This document shows positions 37,652 through 45,593 of a stretch of 64,000 nucleotides of DNA, in pieces. The stretch comes from Asticcacaulis sp. EMRT-3 (GTDB taxonomy: Bacteria > Pseudomonadota > Alphaproteobacteria > Caulobacterales > Caulobacteraceae). The position numbers were made by a program, and so were the translations under genes. The notes below the pieces were generated by a model, which saw only the letters and a list, made by a program, of their open reading frames with translations, was not told the DNA's origin and ran no database searches. The stretch's first letter is position 1; every line of letters begins with the position of its first letter. The stretch spans positions 765,001 through 829,000 of the forward strand of contig NZ_JASERT010000001.1 of assembly GCF_030027245.1 (NCBI RefSeq), in the 5' to 3' direction.

Positions 37652-40600
37652 ATGTCCGCCTTGCCTGATCTTATCCGCTATGAAGGCCCGCTCATTCTCA
37701 GTGGCTGTCCTGAAGGTTATGAATGCCTGATCGCCGCCGATCTGGCGAAAAGCGCAGGGCTCAGCCTGTTTGTGGCGCGCGATTTCAGCCGCATGAATGC
37801 GGTGGCCGAGGCACTTAAATTCTTCGCACCCCAGCTCGAAACCCTGCTGCTGCCGGCCTGGGACTGCCTGCCTTACGACCGGATGAGTCCGACGCCGGGG
37901 GTTGTTGCGCAGCGCATGTACGCCTTGTCAAAACTGTCGCAATGGCGCGACAAGGCCCCGGATGCGCCGGTTCTGGTGCTGACCACGGCCTCGGCCATGA
38001 CGCAGAAGGTGCCGCCACGGGCTATTATTGACGAAGGGCGCCTAAGCCTGCGCCCCGGTCAGACGCTCGATCTGGCCGGACTGGAAGCCTATTTCCTGCG
38101 CAATGGCTATGTCCGCGTCTCCACCGTGTCGGAACGCGGCGAATTTGCCGTGCGCGGCGGCCTGCTCGATGTCTTTTCGCCGAGCCATGACGAACCGATG
38201 CGCCTCGATTTCTTCGGCGACAGCCTCGAATCGATCCGCAGCTTCGATACGGAAACGCAGCGTTCGCTCAGTCAGGTCAAGAGCCTCGATTTTACCGCCG
38301 TTTCCGAAATTCATCTTGATGAAGCCGGTATCAGCCGTTTCCGCCAGCATTATCTGGAAGCGTTCGGCGCGGCAGGTGACGATCCGCTCTATGCGGCGCT
38401 TTCGGCGGGCATTCGCCGTCAGGGCGTCGAGCATCTGCTGCCGTTATTTTACGATGGCCTCGACAGCGTATTCGATTATCTGGTACCGCACACGCTCATC
38501 ATGCTCGATGCCCTGACCGATAATGCGGTGGCCGAACGTCAGGCGACGATCCGTGACGCCTATGAATTGCGCCGCGACGCCGCCGAAAAGCGTTACCGCG
38601 CCCTGCCGCCCGAACGGCTTTATCTTGACGAGGAGAACTGGGCACGCACGCTTTCCGCCATGCGGGTACGGCGCTTTGAGCCGTTCGCACACGATAATGG
38701 CGTCGATCTCGGTGGTCGGCCGGGACGCAATTTTGCCGAGGCGCGCAAACTCGATTCGACCAATCTGTTCGCCGCCGTCACCGACCATGCCAAGGCATTG
38801 GCCAAACAGGGCAAGCGCGTCCTGTTCGCTTCGTGGACCGAAGGCTCATCCGACCGTCTGGGGCAGATGCTGGCCGATCACGGGCTGGAGGGGATGCGGC
38901 TGGCCAAGGACTGGGCCGATGCGCAAAATTTTGGTGTGGCGGGCACGAAGGTCAAGCCGATCCAGCGCGCTGTGCTGCCGCTCGATCATGGCTTCGAAAC
39001 GGAATCTCTGGCAGTCATTTCCGAAACCGATATTTTAGGTGATCGTTTAGCGCGTCCGCGTAAACGGCGCAGAGCCAACAATTTTCTGGCGGAAGCTTCG
39101 GCCCTGTCGCCCGGCGATCTGGTCGTGCATATCGAACACGGCATCGGCCGCTATGAAGGCCTGAAAACGCTCGATGTGGCAGGCGCGCCGCATGATTGCC
39201 TCGATCTGCAATATGCCAATGACGCCAAGCTCTACCTGCCGGTCGAGAATATCGACCTGCTGACGCGCTATGGTGCCGACAGCGATAGTGCGCAACTCGA
39301 CAGGCTGGGTTCCGCCAGTTGGCAGGCGCGTAAATCGCGCGCCAAGGAACGCCTGCGCGAAATGGCCGATGGCCTGATCCAGTTGGCGGCGGCGCGCGCC
39401 ATGCGTCAGGGCACGCAGATTGATCCACCATCCGGCCTTTATGACGAATTCTGCGCCCAGTTTCCCTACGAGGAAACCGACGACCAGTTGAATGCTATTG
39501 CGGACGTGCTGGAAGATCTCGGCAAGGGCCAGCCGATGGATCGCCTGATCTGCGGCGATGTCGGCTTCGGCAAGACCGAGGTGGCGCTGCGGGCCGCCTT
39601 TGTGGTGGCCATGTCGGGCCAGCAGGTGGCGATTGTCTGCCCGACGACCCTGCTGGCGCGTCAGCATTTCAAGACCTTCAGCCAGCGTTTTCAGGGCTGG
39701 CCGATCCGGGTGCGGCAATTATCACGGCTGGTCGGTCGCAAGGACGCCGATGAAACGCGCGCCGGTCTGAAGAGCGGCGAGATCGAAGTGGTGATCGGCA
39801 CGCACGCCCTGCTGTCCGAACAGGTGGGCTTCCGGGATCTCGGTCTGGTCATCGTCGATGAAGAGCAACATTTCGGCGTCAAACATAAGGAAAAGCTCAA
39901 AACCTTCCGTGCCGATGTCCATATGCTTGCATTATCTGCAACACCCATCCCTCGAACGTTGCAAATGGCGCTATCAGGTATCCGCGATATGTCGATCATC
40001 GCCACCCCGCCGGTGGACCGGATCGCGGTGCGCACCTATGTGTTGCCGTATGATCCGGTGGCCTTGCGCGAAGCCCTGCTGCGCGAAAAATATCGTGGCG
40101 GTCAGGCCTATTATGTGGTGCCGCGCGTCAGCGATCTGGCCGATGTCGCCGACTTTTTGCGCCAGCAGGTGCCGGAAATTCGTTTCGTGACCGGTCACGG
40201 CCAGTTATCGCCAACCGCACTGGAAGACGTGATGAACGCCTTCTACGAAGGCGAATATGATGTGCTGCTGTCCACCACGATCGTTGAATCGGGGCTGGAT
40301 GTGCCGACGGCCAATACGCTGATCGTGCATCGCGCTGATATGTTTGGGCTGGCGCAGCTTTATCAGATCCGTGGCCGGGTAGGGCGCGCCAAGACCCGCG
40401 CCTTCGCCTATCTGACGACACCGGCGCACAAGACCTTGAGTATCGCCTCAGAAAAGCGCCTTAAAGTACTGCAATCGCTTGATAATCTGGGCGCTGGCTT
40501 CCAGCTTGCCAGCCATGACCTTGATATACGCGGTGGCGGCAATCTGCTTGGCCACGAACAATCGGGCCATATCCGCGAAATCGGCGTGGAGTTGTATCAG

Positions 40601-41119
40601 CAGATGCTGGAAGACGCCGTGGCGGAATTGCGCGAGAAGAGCGATCTCAGCCTGACCGATGCGCGCTCGTGGTCGCCGCAAATCAATACAGGCGCGGCGG
40701 TGATGATTCCCGAAAGCTACATCCCCGATCTCAATATCCGGCTTGCCCTTTACCGTCGGGTGTCCGAGGCCGAAAAACTGGCCGACCGCGAAGCGCTGGC
40801 TTCGGAACTGATCGACCGCTTCGGGCCCATCCCGCCGGAAGCCGAGCAATTGCTGAAGGTGGTCGGTATCAAGGGCCTGTGCCGCGAAGCCAATGCGTCC
40901 AAGCTCGACGTCGGGCCGAAAGGCGCGGTGGTCAGCTTTCGCAATGACAGCTTCGCCAATCCGATGGGGCTGGTGCGCTTCATCCCGACACGGCCCGACT
41001 GGAAGCTGCGCCCTGACCAGAAGCTGATGGTGCGCGGTGACTGGCCCGACGCCACGCAAAGACTGGCGGCGGCTGAGCGCATCATGAAAGAACTGGCCCG
41101 ACTGGCGGCGGAAGCCTAG
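37652..41119 (+). CDS. mfd: transcription-repair coupling factor
   Basis: Mfd displaces stalled RNA polymerase at DNA lesions and recruits UvrA. Domains in order: UvrB-like N-terminus (FAPQLETLLLPAWDCLPYDR, then RGGLLDVFSP), the RNA polymerase interaction domain (LSPGDLVVHIEHGIGRYEG), and the RecG-like translocase with Walker A CGDVGFGKTE, the DEEQ box IVDEEQHFGV and QIRGRVGRAK, then the TRCF C-terminal domain. It has 1155 residues, the typical length. It begins eight bases after sdhE. Its stop codon is the TAG at the left end of repeat copy C. Confidence 0.96.
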   Translation: MSALPDLIRYEGPLILSGCPEGYECLIAADLAKSAGLSLFVARDFSRMNAVAEALKFFAPQLETLLLPAWDCLPYDRMSPTPGVVAQRMYALSKLSQWRDKAPDAPVLVLTTASAMTQKVPPRAIIDEGRLSLRPGQTLDLAGLEAYFLRNGYVRVSTVSERGEFAVRGGLLDVFSPSHDEPMRLDFFGDSLESIRSFDTETQRSLSQVKSLDFTAVSEIHLDEAGISRFRQHYLEAFGAAGDDPLYAALSAGIRRQGVEHLLPLFYDGLDSVFDYLVPHTLIMLDALTDNAVAERQATIRDAYELRRDAAEKRYRALPPERLYLDEENWARTLSAMRVRRFEPFAHDNGVDLGGRPGRNFAEARKLDSTNLFAAVTDHAKALAKQGKRVLFASWTEGSSDRLGQMLADHGLEGMRLAKDWADAQNFGVAGTKVKPIQRAVLPLDHGFETESLAVISETDILGDRLARPRKRRRANNFLAEASALSPGDLVVHIEHGIGRYEGLKTLDVAGAPHDCLDLQYANDAKLYLPVENIDLLTRYGADSDSAQLDRLGSASWQARKSRAKERLREMADGLIQLAAARAMRQGTQIDPPSGLYDEFCAQFPYEETDDQLNAIADVLEDLGKGQPMDRLICGDVGFGKTEVALRAAFVVAMSGQQVAIVCPTTLLARQHFKTFSQRFQGWPIRVRQLSRLVGRKDADETRAGLKSGEIEVVIGTHALLSEQVGFRDLGLVIVDEEQHFGVKHKEKLKTFRADVHMLALSATPIPRTLQMALSGIRDMSIIATPPVDRIAVRTYVLPYDPVALREALLREKYRGGQAYYVVPRVSDLADVADFLRQQVPEIRFVTGHGQLSPTALEDVMNAFYEGEYDVLLSTTIVESGLDVPTANTLIVHRADMFGLAQLYQIRGRVGRAKTRAFAYLTTPAHKTLSIASEKRLKVLQSLDNLGAGFQLASHDLDIRGGGNLLGHEQSGHIREIGVELYQQMLEDAVAELREKSDLSLTDARSWSPQINTGAAVMIPESYIPDLNIRLALYRRVSEAEKLADREALASELIDRFGPIPPEAEQLLKVVGIKGLCREANASKLDVGPKGAVVSFRNDSFANPMGLVRFIPTRPDWKLRPDQKLMVRGDWPDATQRLAAAERIMKELARLAAEA

Positions 41120-41231
41120 AGCAACGAGCGTTTAATTTGACTTACAGATTGAATGCGAGATGCGGAAAAACGTAAAATGGAGAGCGGGTTGCATTCCTTT
41201 GACCGATTCAATCAGAATGCAAACCGCTCTA
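41117..41231 (+). repeat. 115-bp two-hairpin element, copy C (TAGAGC...GCTCTA)
   Basis: This copy exactly bridges the convergent mfd and popA genes and supplies the stop codon of each (TAG at 41117 and, on the minus strand, TAG at 41231). The second stem reads AGAGCGG-TTGCATTC/GAATGCAA-CCGCTCT with one mismatch, and its loop contains GATTC. Confidence 0.92.
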
Positions 41232-42557
41232 AACCGCTTCGCGCGTTGTGTGGCCCACGGCGGCGGCGGCGCGGATCAGGGCCGCAGCCGCTGTTTCACC
41301 CGGTTCAAGCTCGGCGGCACCGACGATGAATTCGACGACGAAGGGCGGCTTGCCCTGACCGGAATCGAAGGCTGTGCAACTGACCACGGCTGAAATGCGT
41401 TCGCCAACGCTGCGCGCCTCGGCCAGCGTAGTGGCGGGCATGGCTAAGGCGAAGACATCATTCGACAACCGTCCGGCGGAGTCTTCGGCGCGCACCAGCC
41501 GACTGATCATCGAACCGATCTGCGGCACGGCGCGATCCAGCGCCTTACGGCTGCGGGCGCGTGTGATTTCGGGCGTATCGGCGATACGCAGCACGCAGAT
41601 GCTCAGGCCCCTTTGACGCGCACGACATGCCTTCGTCAGCCGCGCCAGATGGGCGGCGAACAGATCGCGCCCGAACAGTCCCGTCCCTTCATCCATTTCA
41701 GGGCGGTGGCGCATCGCTTCCAGAGTCTTGCGGATGGTGGACTGGCGGCGGTGACCACTGGCCAGCCGCGTCAGACGGTCGGCGATTTCCACCACTGTAG
41801 CGCTCGGATTGGCAATATCATTGACGCCGCGCAAAAAAGCATCGCCCATATCCAGCTCGACCAGTCGATTCAGGCGCAGCAGAACCGGCGTATGATAGAG
41901 GCGCGTGTTACGGCGCATACCGGCGGCGATGGCCAGGGCTTCAGAGGGCTGCTCTCCACCCCACAACAGAACCGCATCGAAGTTTTTGTCATGCAGATAA
42001 TCGAACGCGCTATAGCTCGACAGGGCCGCCACCACATCCACGCCCTGCGCCTTGAGCGCATGGCTCATGGCCAGAAATTCCGGATCAGGCTGGCCAACCG
42101 ATAACAGACTGAGCGGCGGTTGCGCCTTCATTAAGGTGTCGAGATCCTGAAGGTCGGCAGCGAAGGTTTCGCAGCGGGTGACGTATTCTTCCTCGGCGAT
42201 GCAGGCGCGCACGAGATGCTCGATACTGACGACGATCTGTTGCGGATGCGCCTCGCTGGTAAAGGCCATATCCCAGCCTGCGGGCACGGTATGGCGGGCA
42301 TCGTTGCGCATCATGATGATGGCGATATGGCGCGGCGCGGCGGCGGCGCGCAGGCGTGCGGTGAGGTCGGGCCAGGCCTGCTGGCAGGTTTCATTGACCA
42401 GTACGGCTTCGATGGCCAGATCGCCAAGCGCCATGCACGCCGCTTCGGGTGTGCTGGCGCTGATCGTACGCAGGCCGAGTCTGTCGATGTCGTCGCTCAG
42501 GGCCTGCGACCAGCTATCCTCGCGGCTCAGGAGCAAAAGGCGGGCCGGAAATATCAA
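41229..42557 (-). CDS. popA: PopA-like regulator: two receiver-like domains plus degenerate GGDEF
   Basis: In Caulobacter, PopA binds cyclic-di-GMP and brings the cell-cycle regulator CtrA to the ClpXP protease at the cell pole. This 442-residue protein has the same layout: two receiver-like domains (about 5-110 and 147-245) and a GGDEF-like domain (about 275-430). The GGDEF active site is lost (RLSNDVFALAM), but the inhibitory-site motif RxxD is kept as R356-A-E-D359, nearly the position of the I-site arginine I recall for C. crescentus PopA. The receiver domains have no phosphorylatable Asp at the expected strand end (AVLVNE, AVLLWG). A TusA-like gene follows upstream. The stop is provided by repeat copy C. 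Confidence 0.78.
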   Translation of the reverse strand: MIFPARLLLLSREDSWSQALSDDIDRLGLRTISASTPEAACMALGDLAIEAVLVNETCQQAWPDLTARLRAAAAPRHIAIIMMRNDARHTVPAGWDMAFTSEAHPQQIVVSIEHLVRACIAEEEYVTRCETFAADLQDLDTLMKAQPPLSLLSVGQPDPEFLAMSHALKAQGVDVVAALSSYSAFDYLHDKNFDAVLLWGGEQPSEALAIAAGMRRNTRLYHTPVLLRLNRLVELDMGDAFLRGVNDIANPSATVVEIADRLTRLASGHRRQSTIRKTLEAMRHRPEMDEGTGLFGRDLFAAHLARLTKACRARQRGLSICVLRIADTPEITRARSRKALDRAVPQIGSMISRLVRAEDSAGRLSNDVFALAMPATTLAEARSVGERISAVVSCTAFDSGQGKPPFVVEFIVGAAELEPGETAAAALIRAAAAVGHTTREAV

Positions 42558-42658
42558 GACAAAAGCTCCTTGGCCGCGCGGACGGATCGGATGAAAATCG
42601 GGGTCATGGCATTGTCACTTTAGGTCGGCGAGGTAAAGAAGATTGTAACAGGCTGCGC

Positions 42659-42922
42659 TCAGGGCGCAAGCTGCACATCGAACACCCAGCCCTGGTCCCG
42701 GCTTTCGGTATTTACAAGCAAGAAATTGTTTTGATTACAAAAATGCGGAACGTCGATTTGCGCCATCGGATCGTCAGCCAGCAGGCGCACCCCCTGTTCC
42801 GACCGGATCAAGCTGAGCTGGCGGCGCAGGCGCAGGGTGGGCACCGGGCAGCGATGACCGCGCGCATCGACAAGAATCCAGTCGCAATCATCTTTATGGC
42901 TTTGAGTCGGGCTGGTGGTCAT
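42659..42922 (-). CDS. TusA/SirA-family sulfur carrier protein
   Basis: This 87-residue protein has the TusA fold signature DARGHRCPVPTLRLRR, with the active Cys in CPxP (residues about 25-28). TusA-type proteins pass persulfide sulfur to partners such as tRNA thiolation enzymes. The C-terminal part (DDPMAQIDVPHFCNQNN) is conserved in the family. It lies just upstream of popA on the same strand with a 100-base gap, so the two may be co-transcribed. The exact sulfur acceptor is unknown. Confidence 0.88.
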   Translation of the reverse strand: MTTSPTQSHKDDCDWILVDARGHRCPVPTLRLRRQLSLIRSEQGVRLLADDPMAQIDVPHFCNQNNFLLVNTESRDQGWVFDVQLAP

Positions 42923-42967
42923 GCGGCGAATCCTGACATAAGACTTGCCTGTTGAGGAGCCAGAAAA

Positions 42968-43681
42968 TTGCGGACAGCACAGGCGATTTTTATTCTGAAA
43001 AAATGGCTACCCGGGCTTGTATTGGCCCTGACGCCGCTGACGGCTTTTCCGCACGCCGCCCTGGCGCAAACGGCGCTTCCGGCAAGCGTCGCGCCCGACC
43101 TGTATGCGCGCATCCAGGTAGCGGGATTTTCAAAGCCCATTGATCTGCATCGGTCGGGCAATTATGCGCGGCTGGATGTGCATGAAACCGCCGTGCCGCA
43201 AATCTATATTACTGACCGCGCCAAGGGCATATTGATCAGCCTGATTTCCGGTGGGCCAAATCCTGTGGCGCTCGTTTTTCCTTTTGACCGCGCAGAATCT
43301 ATCGTGCCCTTGCCGCTCGATCTGGCGGTTCTGGCACGGCAGGCCCAACTCAAGGTGGTGGGGGCTTCGCTGGTCAATGGCCGTTCGTGCCGCCTGATAC
43401 AGTTCAGTGCTTATCTGGGGCAGGCGGGCATGGTGTGCGTTGGGGCAGATAATATTATTTTGCAGATGACGCGCGAAGGCCATCGTGAGCCGCTGTTTGA
43501 AGTGGTCGATCTGGTCATGGGAGAACAGGACGCCAAGTGGTTTCGCGTACCGCCCAATTATAAACTGGCCGTGATGCCTGCCATTGGCGGCGCTTCGGCT
43601 GACAATGACGGAACGCAAGCGCCTGCGGACGGAAGCGCTGCCGCTCCGACCCGGCCCATCTTGCGCGGTGTTCAGCCTTAA
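42968..43681 (+). CDS. exported protein of unknown function
   Basis: The product has 237 residues with a signal peptide (KKWLPGLVLALTPLTAFPHAALAQT, cleaved about residue 34). The start is a TTG at 42968 with a strong GAGGAG nine bases before it; no in-frame ATG fits the signal. The mature part looks beta-rich (YARIQVAGFSKPIDLHRSGN, then GRSCRLIQFSAYLGQAG and FEVVDLVMGEQDAKWFRVPP), resembling DUF4412- or LolA-type periplasmic domains, but I cannot assign it. The tail is Ala/Pro-rich. It is divergent from the TusA-like gene, and its stop overlaps that of the convergent LysR gene. Confidence 0.72.
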   Translation: MRTAQAIFILKKWLPGLVLALTPLTAFPHAALAQTALPASVAPDLYARIQVAGFSKPIDLHRSGNYARLDVHETAVPQIYITDRAKGILISLISGGPNPVALVFPFDRAESIVPLPLDLAVLARQAQLKVVGASLVNGRSCRLIQFSAYLGQAGMVCVGADNIILQMTREGHREPLFEVVDLVMGEQDAKWFRVPPNYKLAVMPAIGGASADNDGTQAPADGSAAAPTRPILRGVQP

Positions 43682-44598
43682 GCGAACTTGCTACGGAATT
43701 TCAACGCCAGAAAATCGACAAGCATACGTACGCGTCGTGTAGGGCTGCTTCCTGGCGGCATCAGCAGATGTACCGGCGTAGTGCCCCAGTCGTAATCATT
43801 CAGAACGATTTCGGCCTCACCGGATTGCACAAACCTGCCGGTGATATAGATCGGCAACAGGGTCAGGCCAAGATCGGCGCGCACAGCCTCCATCAGCATA
43901 AAGGCGTTGTTGGAACGCATGTGCGGCCGGATGGCGATATGGTGTGTGGCTTCATGATCGCGGTAACGCCACAGATCCTGAGTATGGACGCTGTTATAGT
44001 GCAGGATGACATGCCCGCTCAGATCTTCCGGCGTCATGATGGGCGGATGTCCGGCCAGATAGGATGGACTGCCGACGATCACGCGCCGCGACTGGCAAAG
44101 CTGACGTGCAATCAGGCTGGAATCGGGCAGTTGGCCAATGCGCACGGCGAGATCATAGCCATCGCGGACCAGATCTGATTTTTCGTCGCTGAAATCAACA
44201 CACAGCTCTATCTCCGGATAAAGACGGGCAAATTCGGCCAGGGCCGGCGTCAGATATTCGCTGCCGAAAAAGACCGGCCCGGTCAGGCGTATCTGGCCGG
44301 AAATATCGCTGGTGGAGCCCGATGCGTTTTCCGCCGCGCATTCCAACTGAGTCATGGCGATGCGAGCCTCGTCATAATAGGCCTGACCTGCCTCGGTCAG
44401 TTGCGCGCCACGCGATGATCTTTGCAGAAGCTGCACATTCAGCGTTTCTTCCAGACGCGCCACGCGCCGGGAAATCAGCGATTTGGACGAGTCCAGACGC
44501 TGCGCCGCTCTGGCGAAGCTGCCGGTTTCCGCCACCCGGAAAAAAGCGTGCAGGTCGTCGAAGTCGATGCGAACCTGTTCCATTTTGTGCAACACCAT
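43678..44598 (-). CDS. LysR-family transcriptional regulator
   Basis: The 306-residue protein has the LysR winged helix at the N-terminus (DLHAFFRVAETGSFARAAQRLD followed by SKSLISRRVARLEETL) and a substrate-binding-like effector domain (about 95-300) with PIYITGRFV. It looks like the subgroup typified by quinone-responsive or pirin-linked LysR proteins. It is divergent from the pirin gene, and the 91-base gap between the two starts should contain its operator. The start may be 44598 or the ATG five codons later (44583). Confidence 0.9.
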   Translation of the reverse strand: MVLHKMEQVRIDFDDLHAFFRVAETGSFARAAQRLDSSKSLISRRVARLEETLNVQLLQRSSRGAQLTEAGQAYYDEARIAMTQLECAAENASGSTSDISGQIRLTGPVFFGSEYLTPALAEFARLYPEIELCVDFSDEKSDLVRDGYDLAVRIGQLPDSSLIARQLCQSRRVIVGSPSYLAGHPPIMTPEDLSGHVILHYNSVHTQDLWRYRDHEATHHIAIRPHMRSNNAFMLMEAVRADLGLTLLPIYITGRFVQSGEAEIVLNDYDWGTTPVHLLMPPGSSPTRRVRMLVDFLALKFRSKFA

Positions 44599-44689
44599 GA
44601 TGTGGATTGTGGAGCTTCCTGAAACGACGGTATCCGACTATATGCGATCCTACAATATGGCGGGCGTATTTTCGCACAGGAGATAACCC

Positions 44690-45541
44690 ATGTTTATGAA
44701 GGCTCAACCACAACTGCATAAGGGACAACGCATCCGGCAAATCGTGCGCGGTATTCCCTCCAGCGACAATGCCGGCACACATCTGCACCGCGTCATCGGC
44801 ACCGAAGCGCTTGATCAGATCGACCCCTTTCTGTTGTTTGAGGATCTGCGTCCGGCCAAAGCACAGTCTGAACTGATCGAACATCCGCACGCTGGTTTCG
44901 AGATACTGACCCTGGTTGTGGATGGGGCGGTGGATCATTCAACAGCGGGCCAGACCGGCCGGATTGTCAAAGGTGGCGGACACTGGATCACAGCCGGGCG
45001 CGGCATCAGTCATGGTGTGCAGCCGGTGGGTGAGGGGGCGCGCGCCTTTCAGATCTGGCTCAATCTGCCTGCCGTTGAAGAGCGGCTGGAGCCGGTGGCG
45101 CGTGAGATCGCGCCGGCTGACATTCCGGCGGTGATCTTTGCCAAGGCCGAAGTGCGCGTGCTGGCCGGTCGTTTTCATGGCCTGATCGGGCCTGTCGCTT
45201 CAGCCCATACCCAGCCCTTCATCGCCGATATTGTCTTGGGTCATGAGGGCGAAATCAGTCTGCCTCTGCCGGAAGGACATCAGGGATTTATCTACGTCAG
45301 TGATGGCGGGGTGGCCGTCGAACAGTCCCTGATCAATGCGGGCCAGGCCGGCCTGATTGATGGCACCGCGGATGACGGGGCGAATCTCGTCAATCTGGTC
45401 GCCGGTCAGGACGGAGCGCGCCTGTTTGTGGCGACGGCCTTGCCTCTCAATACGCCTGTCGTGCGCTATGGCCCGTTTGTCATGGCCGATCACGAAGGCA
45501 TCAAACAGACCTTCATCGATTATCAGAACGGCCTCTTTTGA
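44690..45541 (+). CDS. pirin family protein
   Basis: Pirins are bicupin iron proteins; several bacterial members oxidise flavonols such as quercetin, others act as redox regulators. The first cupin holds the metal site in HPHAGFEILTLVVDGAVDH (about 66-84, with the HxH motif) and GRGISHGVQP. The second half is the C-terminal cupin. It has 283 residues. AGGAGAT precedes ATG at 44690, with a second ATG two codons later. The divergent LysR gene is its likely regulator. A terminator follows. Confidence 0.92.
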   Translation: MFMKAQPQLHKGQRIRQIVRGIPSSDNAGTHLHRVIGTEALDQIDPFLLFEDLRPAKAQSELIEHPHAGFEILTLVVDGAVDHSTAGQTGRIVKGGGHWITAGRGISHGVQPVGEGARAFQIWLNLPAVEERLEPVAREIAPADIPAVIFAKAEVRVLAGRFHGLIGPVASAHTQPFIADIVLGHEGEISLPLPEGHQGFIYVSDGGVAVEQSLINAGQAGLIDGTADDGANLVNLVAGQDGARLFVATALPLNTPVVRYGPFVMADHEGIKQTFIDYQNGLF

Positions 45542-45550
45542 TAAGACTTG

Positions 45551-45593
45551 GCCGCGCCACCTCATCTCCTCTTGAGTGGCGCGGCGCCTTTTT
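45551..45593. terminator. terminator between pirin and mannanase genes
   Basis: GCCGCGCCAC pairs with GTGGCGCGGC over 10 bp, followed by GCCTTTTT. It lies between convergent genes and probably ends the pirin transcript. Confidence 0.88.
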
